From assembly GCF_000092205.1 (NCBI RefSeq), contig NC_014216.1, forward strand, positions 2,423,742-2,487,741: a stretch of 64,000 nt of DNA. The letters run 5' to 3'. Each line of letters starts with the position of its first letter. The stretch's first letter is position 1. The stretch comes from Desulfurivibrio alkaliphilus AHT 2 (GTDB taxonomy: Bacteria > Desulfobacterota > Desulfobulbia > Desulfobulbales > Desulfurivibrionaceae). Made by a program: the position numbers and the translations under genes. The notes under the pieces are model-generated. The model was not told where the DNA came from. It made no database searches and was given only the letters and a program-made list of their open reading frames with translations. Positions 1-9,115 of this stretch are shown here, piece after piece.

Positions 1-2
1 AG

Positions 3-3000
3 TTGCCCGATCACCTGGACCTGGTCCGACTCTACAAGGAAATCCCCGACAAGCTCACCGGCGACGGCGAGCAGCGGGCAACCACCGAACAAACAAACAC
101 CGGCCCGGGGCCGCAGGCGGCGGCAGGCGAGCGTCACCCTCCCGCCTGCGATTACGAAGACCCGCTCTGCCCGGATCGTTTCGCGGAAAACCGCAAGCTG
201 CTCTTCCTCTTCCGGATCATGGAGACCAAGGGGTTGAGCCTGATCCACGAGGAAACCCTGCGGGAGATCAACCGCAGCCTGGTGCAACTGATCCGGCGCC
301 AGACCTTTGAAGAGATCGAGCGCTTTCTGCTCACCACCCTGGCCCTGCTCAAGAGCAACGTCCGCCGTTACCCCCATACCTCGCTGCAGTGCATCCAGGT
401 CATCGGCTCCGAGGTCTTCAAGCGGGGCAATTCCCGCCTGGTGGAGACCTTTTTGTGGGAGACGGTGCGTTTCGGTTTCCAGTACGCCAACGTCACCGGT
501 ATCGGCGAGGACTGGCAGCCCCTGGCCAATCCGGCCCACCTGGCCAATATCCGGGTCTGGCTCAACCTGGTCAGCCAGGAACCCAAGTGGTGTTCCACCC
601 TCTTTTCGGCCCTGATCATCAACCTCAAGCTCTCCGGCACCTGTATTAAAGACACCGATCTTTTTCAGCGGGATATCACCGAGCTGCTCAACCACCCCAT
701 CGAGCCGGTCTACAACCTGGTGACCCAGTTCGCCAAGCTGGTGCCGGTCTTTTTCAACGATATCGGGGCGGAAGGGCAACTGCGGGAGGTTTCCACCGAA
801 CTGGATGAAATTCACCAGCGCAAAGATCTGCTCATCCACTTTTTGCGCAAACAGAGCCACGTGGAGTCCAGCAACCTGATTGTCGATTTTCTGGAAGCCA
901 TCCTGCTGTTCTGGAAAGACCGCAACAAACAGAGGCTGGCACCCTACCTGCCGGAAGAGGTCTGGCGGCAGATCAAGGAAGAAGGGGAGTTTGTCGACCA
1001 GTTGTACCGCCTGAGCCAGCGGGTGTGGAAGCTCAAGCATATCCGCAAGGTGGAAGACCTGCTCAACTGGGATTTCAACCGCCGCCGGGCCTGGCTGGCC
1101 CAGCAGGCCGATATCCCCGAGGGGGAACGGCGCCGTTTCGATCTGCTGGTGCGGATGTACCGCCTGTGCCACCAGAAGTACAACCTGGGCACCGAGGAGC
1201 TGCGCCAGCACTTGAAACAGGCCGCCATCGAAGATTTTCCGGAGATGGAGCAGTTGCTGGCCGATCTTGAGATCTGCGACACCTTCGAGTGCCTCAACTC
1301 CCTGCTGGACCACCTGGAAAAATTAAAAGAGATCATCATAAGCAAGGAAAAATTCCCTGCCAAGGAGAGCATCTACCACAAGCGCCATATCGCGGTGGAT
1401 ATCCCCTCGGTATATGGCCGTTACCAGGAACGCAAGTTCGACGCCTTAAGCCTCACCTTCCGGCTGGAGAACCTGGCCAACACCTACCTGGAAAAACTGC
1501 CGGAGACGGTCAATCTAAACATCATCACCAAGGCCACCTTTATTCGCATCATCAAGTGTCTGCGGCTTTATCTGCGGGCCCTGAGGATCGACGGCATCAG
1601 CAGCCGCAAGCTCACCACCTACATGTCGCTGCTCAGTAACTCGCTGGGCATCAAGCGTTTTTCCTACACTCAGTTTCTCGACATCTTCCGGGGGCTGTCG
1701 GAAGGGGTCAAGGATGTGATCTACACCTATTACACCAACATCCACGAGAACAACCTCAGTATCATCATCCCCCAGATCGGGGGGGATAACCTGCTGCCCA
1801 AGTACCGCTTTCTCTGGCGCCGGGACGATACCAGCGGCAATATCAACCGCCTGTCGGAAAGCTTCATGCGGGATCTGATCGCCTCCACCTTCGGCCTGCA
1901 GCATCTGGACAACTTCATCACCCGCATCTACCAGACCCTGGAGGCCCAGCGGGAGGTGCTGGACGAAGAACACCTGGACCTGCTGATGACCTACAACCCG
2001 GAACGGGCCATCTGCTCGCTGCACCCCCGCCACCACCGGGGGGTCAACCTGATCCTGCTGGGCAACAAGGGCTACAACCTGACCCTGCTGGCCGATGAAC
2101 GACACCCCGTGCCGCCGGGGCTGGTGGTCACCACTGAGGTCTTCCGCTGCTGGCCGGTATTGAGGGAGTTCATCAAGAGCCGGGACGACTTCATGGCCCG
2201 CCTGCGGCTGGGGCTTAACCGGGTGGAAGAAGAGAGCGGCAAAACCTTCGGCGACCCCACCAACCCCCTGCTGCTGTCGGTGCGCAGCGGGGCGGCCATC
2301 TCCATGCCGGGGATGATGGCCACCATCCACAACCTGGGGCTCAACGAGGATATCGTGGGCGAATTTGCCCGCCAGCAGGGCAAGGAGTTCCTGGCCTGGG
2401 ACAACTTCCGCCGCTTTATCCAGTCCTGGGCCATGGCCCGGGGGGTGGAACGGGACTGCTTCCAGGAGTTGATGGATGCCGCCAAGGAACGCTGCGGGGT
2501 GAAATACAAGCGCGACTTTTCCCCGGCCCAGATCCGGGAGCTGGCTTTGGAATACCAGAAAATGGTGCGCAGCCTGGGCATCGGCATTCCCGAAGACCCC
2601 TGGCTGCAGCTCACCGGGGCGGTGGAGATGGTGCTTTCCTCCTGGAACACCCCCAAAACTCGCGATTACCGGCAGATCATGGATATCTCCGACGACTGGG
2701 GCACGGCGGTGATCGTCCAGACCATGGTCTACGGCAACATCGGCGCCCAGGCCGGCAGCGGCGTACTCTTTACCGCCCACCCCTACCGGAAAGTAAGCCG
2801 GGTGGCCCTGTGGGGCGACTACGCGGTGGGGGACCAGGGCGAGGATATCGTCAGCGGCCTGGTCACCACCAACCCCATCTCGGTGGAACAGGCCGAACTG
2901 GACGGCCGGGAAGCGGAAGACACCCTGGAGCGCCGCTTCCCGGAAGTTTATGAGCGGCTGCTGACCATCTGCCGGCAACTGGTGTACGAAAAACGCTGGA

Positions 3001-3539
3001 ACGCCCAGGAGATCGAGTTCACCTTCGAAAGCCCCGACCCCAAGGATCTCTACATCCTGCAAACCCGGGACATGATTACCATTAAAAAGAAGGAAAGCTT
3101 CCTGGTTTTTGCCGACGCCGACCGGGCCGCCGCCGCAGTGCTGGGCCACGGGGTCGGGGTCAGCGGCAGCGCCCTTTCCGGGCGGGCGGCCTTCAACGAG
3201 GAGAATATCCGGCAGTTAAAAGAACAGGACCCGGAAGCGCCCATCATACTCATCCGCCAGGATACGGTGCCGGAGGATATCAAGGAAATCGCCGTGGCCG
3301 ACGGTCTGCTCACCGCCCGGGGCGGCCAGACCTCGCACGCGGCGGTGGTGGCCACCCGCCTGGAAAAAACCTGCGTGGTGGGTTGCGCCAACCTCAAGGT
3401 TTTTGAAAGCGAGCAGCGCTGCGAGATCAACGGGGTTAAAATCGGCCGGGGCGACTACCTGAGCATCGACGGCCGCAAAGGCCTGGTGCTGGCCGGGGCC
3501 CATCCCCTCAAAAAAGAAATGCAGATCCTGCCGCTGTAG
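3..3539 (+). CDS. PEP/pyruvate-binding (PPDK-like) protein, 5' end outside window
   Basis: Reads open from the left edge, so the true start is probably upstream; the first in-window start would be a TTG. About 680 N-terminal residues are charged, mostly helical-looking and unrecognised. From about residue 685 comes a pyruvate phosphate dikinase / PEP synthase ATP-grasp region (GNKGYNL, then SVRSGAAISMPGMM), followed at about residues 1070-1170 by the swivelling phosphohistidine domain (GGQTSHAAVV, His near 1111). The protein ends there and lacks the C-terminal TIM barrel that binds pyruvate/PEP in true PPDK and PpsA. It therefore probably transfers phosphate from ATP to a histidine and on to an unknown acceptor, rather than making PEP. 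The ATP-grasp and phosphohistidine assignment is firm; substrate unknown. Confidence 0.8.
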   Translation: MPDHLDLVRLYKEIPDKLTGDGEQRATTEQTNTGPGPQAAAGERHPPACDYEDPLCPDRFAENRKLLFLFRIMETKGLSLIHEETLREINRSLVQLIRRQTFEEIERFLLTTLALLKSNVRRYPHTSLQCIQVIGSEVFKRGNSRLVETFLWETVRFGFQYANVTGIGEDWQPLANPAHLANIRVWLNLVSQEPKWCSTLFSALIINLKLSGTCIKDTDLFQRDITELLNHPIEPVYNLVTQFAKLVPVFFNDIGAEGQLREVSTELDEIHQRKDLLIHFLRKQSHVESSNLIVDFLEAILLFWKDRNKQRLAPYLPEEVWRQIKEEGEFVDQLYRLSQRVWKLKHIRKVEDLLNWDFNRRRAWLAQQADIPEGERRRFDLLVRMYRLCHQKYNLGTEELRQHLKQAAIEDFPEMEQLLADLEICDTFECLNSLLDHLEKLKEIIISKEKFPAKESIYHKRHIAVDIPSVYGRYQERKFDALSLTFRLENLANTYLEKLPETVNLNIITKATFIRIIKCLRLYLRALRIDGISSRKLTTYMSLLSNSLGIKRFSYTQFLDIFRGLSEGVKDVIYTYYTNIHENNLSIIIPQIGGDNLLPKYRFLWRRDDTSGNINRLSESFMRDLIASTFGLQHLDNFITRIYQTLEAQREVLDEEHLDLLMTYNPERAICSLHPRHHRGVNLILLGNKGYNLTLLADERHPVPPGLVVTTEVFRCWPVLREFIKSRDDFMARLRLGLNRVEEESGKTFGDPTNPLLLSVRSGAAISMPGMMATIHNLGLNEDIVGEFARQQGKEFLAWDNFRRFIQSWAMARGVERDCFQELMDAAKERCGVKYKRDFSPAQIRELALEYQKMVRSLGIGIPEDPWLQLTGAVEMVLSSWNTPKTRDYRQIMDISDDWGTAVIVQTMVYGNIGAQAGSGVLFTAHPYRKVSRVALWGDYAVGDQGEDIVSGLVTTNPISVEQAELDGREAEDTLERRFPEVYERLLTICRQLVYEKRWNAQEIEFTFESPDPKDLYILQTRDMITIKKKESFLVFADADRAAAAVLGHGVGVSGSALSGRAAFNEENIRQLKEQDPEAPIILIRQDTVPEDIKEIAVADGLLTARGGQTSHAAVVATRLEKTCVVGCANLKVFESEQRCEINGVKIGRGDYLSIDGRKGLVLAGAHPLKKEMQILPL

Positions 3540-3563
3540 GCAACTGAACCAGCGGCACCTGCC

Positions 3564-3595
3564 AAAAAAATCCCCTGATCCGGGTGGACCAGGGG
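3564..3595 (-). terminator. Rho-independent terminator of the 6-heme cytochrome gene
   Basis: Arms at 3572-3581 and 3586-3595 pair over 10 bp with one mismatch around a GGGT loop. On the minus strand the stem is followed by a run of seven T. It lies 70 bp past the cytochrome stop codon and could also stop read-through from the plus-strand gene. Confidence 0.75.
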
Positions 3596-3663
3596 AAGGT
3601 GGTGCACAGGGCTGCCCGCCCCATAGGGAGGATTGAAGCGGACAGCCTTGTTTGAAATACTTA

Positions 3664-5556
3664 TTAGGGTTTGTCTTCTTGTTGGACGTAGTTCACGTAG
3701 TCGGGCAGCACTTTTTCCCACGGCCAGATAGCTACCCACGAGCCATCGACCTGTTGGCCCCAGGTGTACCGGTCAGGACGCAAGCCGAAGCTGCGGCCTT
3801 CACTATCGGTATTGAAGATATGCTGCTTGCGATCAGCCCGGCCTACCCGGTTACCCCACGCGCCGAAACCATAGGGATAATTGGGCTCATCCTCCCAGCC
3901 GGTCCGGCCATTGAAAACGTCCAGCTTATCTTCCCAGTCCCCGTGACACATTCCGCAACTGTTCACGCGGGTTTTATTCAAACGAACTCTGCCGTCTGGA
4001 TCGGGGTTGGCACCTGTTGTAGTGAACAGGGTTTTATCAGCGTCGGTAGTGTATTCGATCACCCCCCCTGCGCCATCAGATACTGCTTTACCCACACCGT
4101 GGGCACTATGACAATCGAAACAGGCCTGACGGTAATGATAGAAAGCTTCACCGCCTTTGGCGTAATAGCTCAACCGGATATCCATATCCTGCTGGTGATC
4201 GCGCCGTCCCTTGCCGTCGATGGAGACCTGACGGTTGCCGGTACCCCAGGCCGGACGGGTGTATTGCATTACATCCATGAAGTCGTGCTCACCCAACACA
4301 AAACCCCGGTTGTCGTTGGTACCGGCATCGTAGGGAGCGGCAGCACTTCCAGGTTCGTAGATTAGGTTTTTCTGGGCCCGGGTATGACACTGTTCACAGG
4401 CCATTTTCCTGGTCGGATCGGTCATGGCCAGGGCGGCCGGGTTGACGATCATGGCGGGGTCGCCGAAGGATTCGGCGTGCGCCCGACCAGGGCCGTGGCA
4501 CGTCTCGCAGGAGATCTCGATTTCAGAGATAAAGACCTGGCGCAACTCGTCGCCCGGAGTTTCTCCTTCCACGTAGGCGGCTTTGGCGGCAACCCAGGCG
4601 TCGGCATCGAAACCGGTGGTGTGGCAGGCGATACACTGTTCCTGCCAGGAGTTAGTGGTGCCGTACATGCTGCTCTTTTCGATATTGGCCATGTAGGCAG
4701 CTACCGTCTCGCCTGCCACGGCCGCATCGTACAATGCCTTTGAGGCCTTCAGCGCATCCAGCTCGATGGTAAGAAACTTGTAGCCGGCTCGCCTCAAGTC
4801 GCCCGCAAAAGACACCGTATCCATGTCCTCATCAACGGTCCAGCTGATGCCATTGTCTTTGCTGTAAGCGTACCGGGCCGCTTCCACCGGGCCACCGTCA
4901 TAGTAAACGGCATAGCGCTGTTTGCGGGTTTCACCGATGATAACTTCGATTTCATCCCAATCATACTGCTTATCGGTGACATAAATTACTCTGTTAACAC
5001 CTGCCCATTCAGCTTTATCTTTGATCTCCGAGGGCACGTCAGCCAGGCTGGCCCCGGCCAGAACCATGTAGGAGCTGAGCATATCCCAGTTTTCCCTCAC
5101 CCCGGGCAGGAACTTATCCAGGGCGGCTTGCTGGTGCTGCTCGTATGTTTTATTGGAGTTGTTAACCGATTCAAAGGCTTCCTGGGTTACAGCCGGGCCC
5201 CAGGTGGACTTGCGGGTGTGCCAACTGCCTTTCCATTCGGCGTGCTCATCCTTATGGCACAAGCCACAGGTCTGGGCACCGACGTAGTCGCTTTTTACGG
5301 TGACCGGTACATCACCATCAAGCTTAGCCTCCAACTCCTCAATCTTCTGTTCAAGTTCCGCAATAACCTCCGGGTCAAACGCATTTTCCAGGGCCGCTTC
5401 CAGGTCCGCGATCTGCTGCTGCAGGCCTTCGGCTACCGCCGGATCAACATCTTTGCCATCCTTGCCGTCATCGCCGCTACAGGCGCCAAGGCCCAACAAC
5501 AGGGCCAAGGCCAGCGGCAAAGCCAGGGTTGTCAACCAACTCCTCTCCTTCTTCAT
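3664..5556 (-). CDS. Hexaheme c-type cytochrome lipoprotein
   Basis: 630 residues. The ATG at 5556 is preceded by GGGAGGAGAGCTG, a strong ribosome site; an upstream TTG would lie inside it. A signal peptide ends in a lipobox (LLLGLGAC), then comes a heptad-rich, coiled-coil-like segment (about residues 35-70). Six CXXCH heme sites follow: CGLCH, CIACH, CETCH (before GPG), CEQCH, CFDCH and CGMCH. The CETCHGPG context resembles cytochrome c554 / tetraheme-type folds. Likely an outer- or inner-membrane-anchored periplasmic or surface electron carrier. It is transcribed alone behind a structured leader with its own terminator (5733-5860), so expression may be attenuated. Confidence 0.85.
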   Translation of the reverse strand: MKKERSWLTTLALPLALALLLGLGACSGDDGKDGKDVDPAVAEGLQQQIADLEAALENAFDPEVIAELEQKIEELEAKLDGDVPVTVKSDYVGAQTCGLCHKDEHAEWKGSWHTRKSTWGPAVTQEAFESVNNSNKTYEQHQQAALDKFLPGVRENWDMLSSYMVLAGASLADVPSEIKDKAEWAGVNRVIYVTDKQYDWDEIEVIIGETRKQRYAVYYDGGPVEAARYAYSKDNGISWTVDEDMDTVSFAGDLRRAGYKFLTIELDALKASKALYDAAVAGETVAAYMANIEKSSMYGTTNSWQEQCIACHTTGFDADAWVAAKAAYVEGETPGDELRQVFISEIEISCETCHGPGRAHAESFGDPAMIVNPAALAMTDPTRKMACEQCHTRAQKNLIYEPGSAAAPYDAGTNDNRGFVLGEHDFMDVMQYTRPAWGTGNRQVSIDGKGRRDHQQDMDIRLSYYAKGGEAFYHYRQACFDCHSAHGVGKAVSDGAGGVIEYTTDADKTLFTTTGANPDPDGRVRLNKTRVNSCGMCHGDWEDKLDVFNGRTGWEDEPNYPYGFGAWGNRVGRADRKQHIFNTDSEGRSFGLRPDRYTWGQQVDGSWVAIWPWEKVLPDYVNYVQQEDKP

Positions 5557-5732
5557 CAGCTCTCCTCCCAAATCCTTATTTTGGGTTTTACCTTATTTTC
5601 CCCGTCCGGCACGGAAGAACGGTTCCTCCTACCGGCGCCGCTTCCTCCCCGGGCGCCGTGCCGAAACTGGGTCCAGTACTGAGCGACAGTTTGCTGGCAA
5701 TAGCGGCAGCATTCAAGAGAAGAAAAACGCAC

Positions 5733-5773
5733 AAAAAAACCCTGCCTGTGAATTTTTCTTCACAGGCAGGGTT
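5733..5773 (-). terminator. Strong intrinsic terminator in the cytochrome leader
   Basis: Perfect 15-bp stem (5738-5752 with 5759-5773) and a 6-nt loop, followed on the minus strand by TTTTTTT (5739-5733). No minus-strand gene lies between it and uppP, about 2.3 kb away, so it terminates something that starts in this spacer. Confidence 0.8.
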
Positions 5774-5860
5774 ATGCTTTTACTACCGAGACTTCCCCAA
5801 AACAGCGCCGGCTGACAGAGTCTGTTGAACAAACTTCACAAACAACTTTTTTTTGGGGAT
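5733..5860 (-). promoter_or_regulatory. Structured leader / attenuator or small RNA upstream of the hexaheme cytochrome
   Basis: On the minus strand, an outer stem of 9 bp (5851-5859 with 5794-5802, TCCCCAAAA/TTTTGGGGA) encloses two small hairpins (5843-5846 with 5823-5826; 5811-5814 with 5803-5806). After it comes a perfect 15-bp terminator stem at 5738-5773 with a T-run. The cytochrome ATG is about 180 nt further downstream on the same strand. I found no match to the GEMM c-di-GMP, cobalamin or 6S consensus that I know. It could be a riboswitch-like attenuator or an independent small RNA. The remaining spacer (5557-5732 and 5861-5995) shows no gene. Confidence 0.45.
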
Positions 5861-5995
5861 CAAACTTATCTTGCCGGTTTATTACCCAACATCCATTATG
5901 GAGTCAAGGGGGAGCTGGGGATTTTGGTGGAGATCGCCAGCAAAAAAAGTTACAAGTAACCCAAAAAAAAACTGACCCCGCAAGGCCGGCAAAAG

Positions 5996-7471
5996 ATGAA
6001 CGACTCCTTTCTCCAGATGTTTCTGATCTACCTTTTTTATGGGGCGGCCTTTTTCGCCATCGGGGTAGCCATCATTTCACGGCTGAGCACCTTCGCCTTT
6101 TTGCGCATCGCCGGTATTTTCTGGTTGCTGGCCCTTTTTGCCTTCAGCCACGCCATGCACGAATGGCTGGAGATGTTCCTCTACCTGGAGCCGGACCACT
6201 ACCTGGCCCTGCCGATCCGCCGCCTGAGCCTGTTGCTGCTGGCGGGCTCCTTTATCTTTCTCCTCTTCTTCGGCATCAACTTCCACAGCTTGCTCAACCA
6301 GCGCCTCATGCCCTGGCTCTGGGGGCTGCCGGTTGTATCAACGGCCATCTTTTTTCTGCTGCTGAGCAACCACGCGGCGCTGCCGGTGGAGGCCTTCCTC
6401 AATGTGGTCGATTACAGCTCCCGTAAATGTTACGCCTTGCCCGCCTCGCTGCTCTCCGGCAGCGCCTTTCTGCTCTACGCCAACCGCCAGCGCTCCTTAA
6501 GTCGCAAGGGCGCCGGTAATCTCGCCGGGGCGGGGCTGGCCTTTATAGCTTACGGGATACTGGCCGGCCTGATACCTTCCGACAACCAGTTGGGAGCAAT
6601 GCCGATCCAGTTCTGGCGGGGGCTGACCGCCTTTATCATCCTCCACTTCATCATGTACGCCCTGGACCTTTTTTCCCAGGAACGAGACAGCCTGATCAAC
6701 AGCCAGTTGCAGCGAGCAGCCCAGGCCGACAAACTGGAAGCCATCGGCCGACTGGCGGCGGGAATTGCCCATGAGATCAACAACCCGTTGGCCAACGCCT
6801 CTTTGCAACTGGAACTGCTCAAGCAGGATCCCACCGTCGCCTTTCTGCCGGAAAAAAGCTGTCAGCGGGTAAAAAATATTACCTCCAGTGTGGACAAAAG
6901 CGCAAAAATTGCCAGCGAACTGCTGCACCTGGTTGATCAACGCCAGGAAATCACCACTTATGAGCCCGTCACCATCCGCCCCTTGGTCGAAACCGTCTGG
7001 CGGGAGTTGAACGGTATTTCAGAAAAACATGGCCTGGACAACCTCCTTCCCGCTTCTCTAACGATCTACGGCCTGCCGCTGAAACTGGAACAACTCTTCC
7101 GCAACCTGCTGGCAAACGCCCTGGACGCCATGCCCGGCGGCGGGGTGATCTCCATCGCAGGCAGGCAGGAGGGCGACCAGGTTATCGTCGAGTTGCAGGA
7201 TGAGGGGGGGGGCATTGAGGAAAACCACCAACTTCTGGCTAAGGAACCTTTCTTCACCACCAAAGAGGTGGGCAAGGGCACCGGCCTGGGGCTGGCGATC
7301 TGCCATGGCATCATGGCCCAGCACAACGGCACGCTGGAAATCGAATCCCGCCGTGACCGCCAGGGAACAGTGGTTACACTGTTTTTTTCCCCCACCGCCA
7401 TCAAGCCGGTAACTTCTTCAATTGGAAACAGTGCCCATGAACGAGCAAGGCCCCATTCTGGTAGTCGATGA
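5996..7471 (+). CDS. Membrane sensor histidine kinase
   Basis: 491 residues. The N-terminal half has about seven hydrophobic segments (residues 5-225) with no PAS or periplasmic domain that I recognise. The kinase core follows: H-box IAHEINNPL with the phosphorylated His at 259, N-box NLLANALDAMPGG, then the DEGGG and GTGLGLAI ATP-binding loops. This is the NtrB/DctB-like HisKA/HATPase layout. It should autophosphorylate and pass phosphate to the response regulator whose gene overlaps its 3' end by 35 nt. Signal unknown; a membrane-intrinsic sensor is inferred. Confidence 0.9.
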   Translation: MNDSFLQMFLIYLFYGAAFFAIGVAIISRLSTFAFLRIAGIFWLLALFAFSHAMHEWLEMFLYLEPDHYLALPIRRLSLLLLAGSFIFLLFFGINFHSLLNQRLMPWLWGLPVVSTAIFFLLLSNHAALPVEAFLNVVDYSSRKCYALPASLLSGSAFLLYANRQRSLSRKGAGNLAGAGLAFIAYGILAGLIPSDNQLGAMPIQFWRGLTAFIILHFIMYALDLFSQERDSLINSQLQRAAQADKLEAIGRLAAGIAHEINNPLANASLQLELLKQDPTVAFLPEKSCQRVKNITSSVDKSAKIASELLHLVDQRQEITTYEPVTIRPLVETVWRELNGISEKHGLDNLLPASLTIYGLPLKLEQLFRNLLANALDAMPGGGVISIAGRQEGDQVIVELQDEGGGIEENHQLLAKEPFFTTKEVGKGTGLGLAICHGIMAQHNGTLEIESRRDRQGTVVTLFFSPTAIKPVTSSIGNSAHERARPHSGSR

Positions 7472-8087
7472 CGACCGGGATTTGCGTGAAACCATCGAGG
7501 AAATTCTCTCTCCGGAAGGTTTCAACGTGGTTTGCTGCGGCAGCGCCGACAGCGCCCTGGCGCTAATCCAGGACACCCCGTTCGCCCTTATTCTGCTGGA
7601 CATGATCATGCCCGGCACCGATGGGATGACCGCCATCAACCTGATCCGCAAGGTGTCTCCCCGGGTGCGGATCGTGGTCATTACCGCCTATGCCTCGATT
7701 CCCAATGCCGTTGAAGCCATGCGCAGAGGCGCCAACGACTATCTCGTCAAACCGTTCAGTATCGAGACCCTTTTGACCACCGTTCGCCGCAACCTGGCGG
7801 AAGCAGAACTGGACAACCACCAGTGCGCCGATATAGATGCCGTTTTCCAAGGGCTGGCCAACATGCTGCGGCGACAAATAATCACCACCTTGCAGCAGCG
7901 AGGGGACTGCCGCTTCATGGAACTGGTACGAGCCCTGGCCGTAGAGGATCATACCAAGGTCAACTTTCACCTCAAAACCCTGCGGGAAGCCGGCTTTGTC
8001 AGCCAGCGACAAAACAAAAGCTATTACCTGACCCCGGCTGGACTGCGGGCGGCCAACTGCCTGAACATGATCAATAAAGGGGTTTAA
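7437..8087 (+). CDS. Response regulator with REC and ArsR-like winged-helix domain
   Basis: 216 residues from ATG 7437; upstream in-frame TTG (7422) and GTG (7431) codons are less likely. The receiver domain has the acidic pair (VVDDDRD), phospho-acceptor Asp55 (LLLDMIMPG), the Thr in ITAYA and Lys in VKPFS. The C-terminal ~80 residues (ANMLRRQIITTLQQRG, then FHLKTLREAGFVSQR) look like an ArsR/HTH_20 winged helix, not the usual OmpR, NarL or NtrC output. Translationally coupled to the kinase gene. Probably a DNA-binding repressor or activator; target unknown. Confidence 0.88.
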   Translation: MNEQGPILVVDDDRDLRETIEEILSPEGFNVVCCGSADSALALIQDTPFALILLDMIMPGTDGMTAINLIRKVSPRVRIVVITAYASIPNAVEAMRRGANDYLVKPFSIETLLTTVRRNLAEAELDNHQCADIDAVFQGLANMLRRQIITTLQQRGDCRFMELVRALAVEDHTKVNFHLKTLREAGFVSQRQNKSYYLTPAGLRAANCLNMINKGV

Positions 8088-8094
8088 GACTGTT

Positions 8095-8892
8095 TCACCA
8101 GAACAGGTAAAGGAGGACCATCCCAAGCAGCAGGCGGTAAACCACAAAAGGCTGCATGCCGATCCGGCGGATGAAGGCCAGAAAGTAGTGGATGCAAAGG
8201 TAGGCGGCCAGGCCGGCCAGGATGGTGCCGAGCAGCAGACTTCCCCACTCCACCACTTCATCGGAACCCAGCAGGGTAAGAACTTCCAGGCCGATGGCCA
8301 GAATAATCACCGGGATGGAAAGGAGAAAGGAAAAACGGCTGGCCGCCTCTCGGCTCAAGCCCAGAAAAAGCGCGGCGGTCATGGTGATACCGGAGCGCGA
8401 GGTACCGGGGATCAGGGCCAGGGCCTGGGCACAGCCGATGATGGCCACATCCTTCCAGCTTAGGCTGTGCTCATCCCGGCCGTTTTTATGCTTCCAGTCG
8501 GACCAGGCCAGCAGCAGGCCAAACCCGATCAAACTAAGCCCGATCACCACCGGCGAACGCCACTCATTTTCCACCAGCCCCTTGAGGGCCAGACCGGCCA
8601 GCCCCACGGGAATGGTGCCCAGCAGCACCGCCCAGGCCAGCCGGCTCTCCCCCACCAGTTGGCGACGCTGCAGCGAACGGCACCAGTCGCGGCTCATTTC
8701 CGCCAGTTCCCGGCGGAAATAGTATAGCACCGCCCCCAGGCTACCCAAGTGCACGGCGATATCAAAGCTCAGGCCCTGATCCGGCCAATCGGTGAAGACC
8801 GGCACCAGGATCAGGTGAGCCGAGGAGGAGATGGGCAGAAATTCGGTGAGGCCCTGCACCACGGCCAGGATGATAATCTGCAGTAAATCCAT
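8095..8892 (-). CDS. uppP: Undecaprenyl-diphosphatase
   Basis: Removes a phosphate from undecaprenyl diphosphate to recycle the lipid carrier for peptidoglycan and O-antigen; integral inner-membrane enzyme. Family signatures are EFLPISSSAH near the N-terminus and PGTSRSGIT, with about eight hydrophobic helices and about 265 residues, as expected. ATG 8892 gives the usual MDLLQ start; a GTG three codons upstream (8901) is possible. Convergent with the response regulator, only 7 bp apart. Confidence 0.93.
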   Translation of the reverse strand: MDLLQIIILAVVQGLTEFLPISSSAHLILVPVFTDWPDQGLSFDIAVHLGSLGAVLYYFRRELAEMSRDWCRSLQRRQLVGESRLAWAVLLGTIPVGLAGLALKGLVENEWRSPVVIGLSLIGFGLLLAWSDWKHKNGRDEHSLSWKDVAIIGCAQALALIPGTSRSGITMTAALFLGLSREAASRFSFLLSIPVIILAIGLEVLTLLGSDEVVEWGSLLLGTILAGLAAYLCIHYFLAFIRRIGMQPFVVYRLLLGMVLLYLFW

Positions 8893-9115
8893 GGGGGGCA
8901 CCTATAACCGGCCGGCAAGCCGGTGGTCAATAAAAAAACAATTCTATTTGCTTTGCACTGTGCCATGTGGTAGTAAAGATTGTTATAAATGATTAATTTG
9001 GCTCAGAGCTTTTCTTTTTATCATCTAATTTAGCTTTCCTTTTTTGTTAATGTTGAACATGAAACAGGCCACCGAACATAACCGTACCAACCCGGCTGAG
9101 AGCCCTGGGGATCTA

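Noticed and set aside
1515..3149. 544-codon minus-strand open frame opposite the PPDK-like gene
   Set aside because: Shadow of a GC-rich gene. Composition is unlike a protein fold, and the plus strand carries recognised motifs over the same stretch.
5774..5860. GEMM (c-di-GMP) riboswitch, cobalamin riboswitch or 6S RNA
   Set aside because: I looked for the conserved cores and did not find them; only generic structure is supported.
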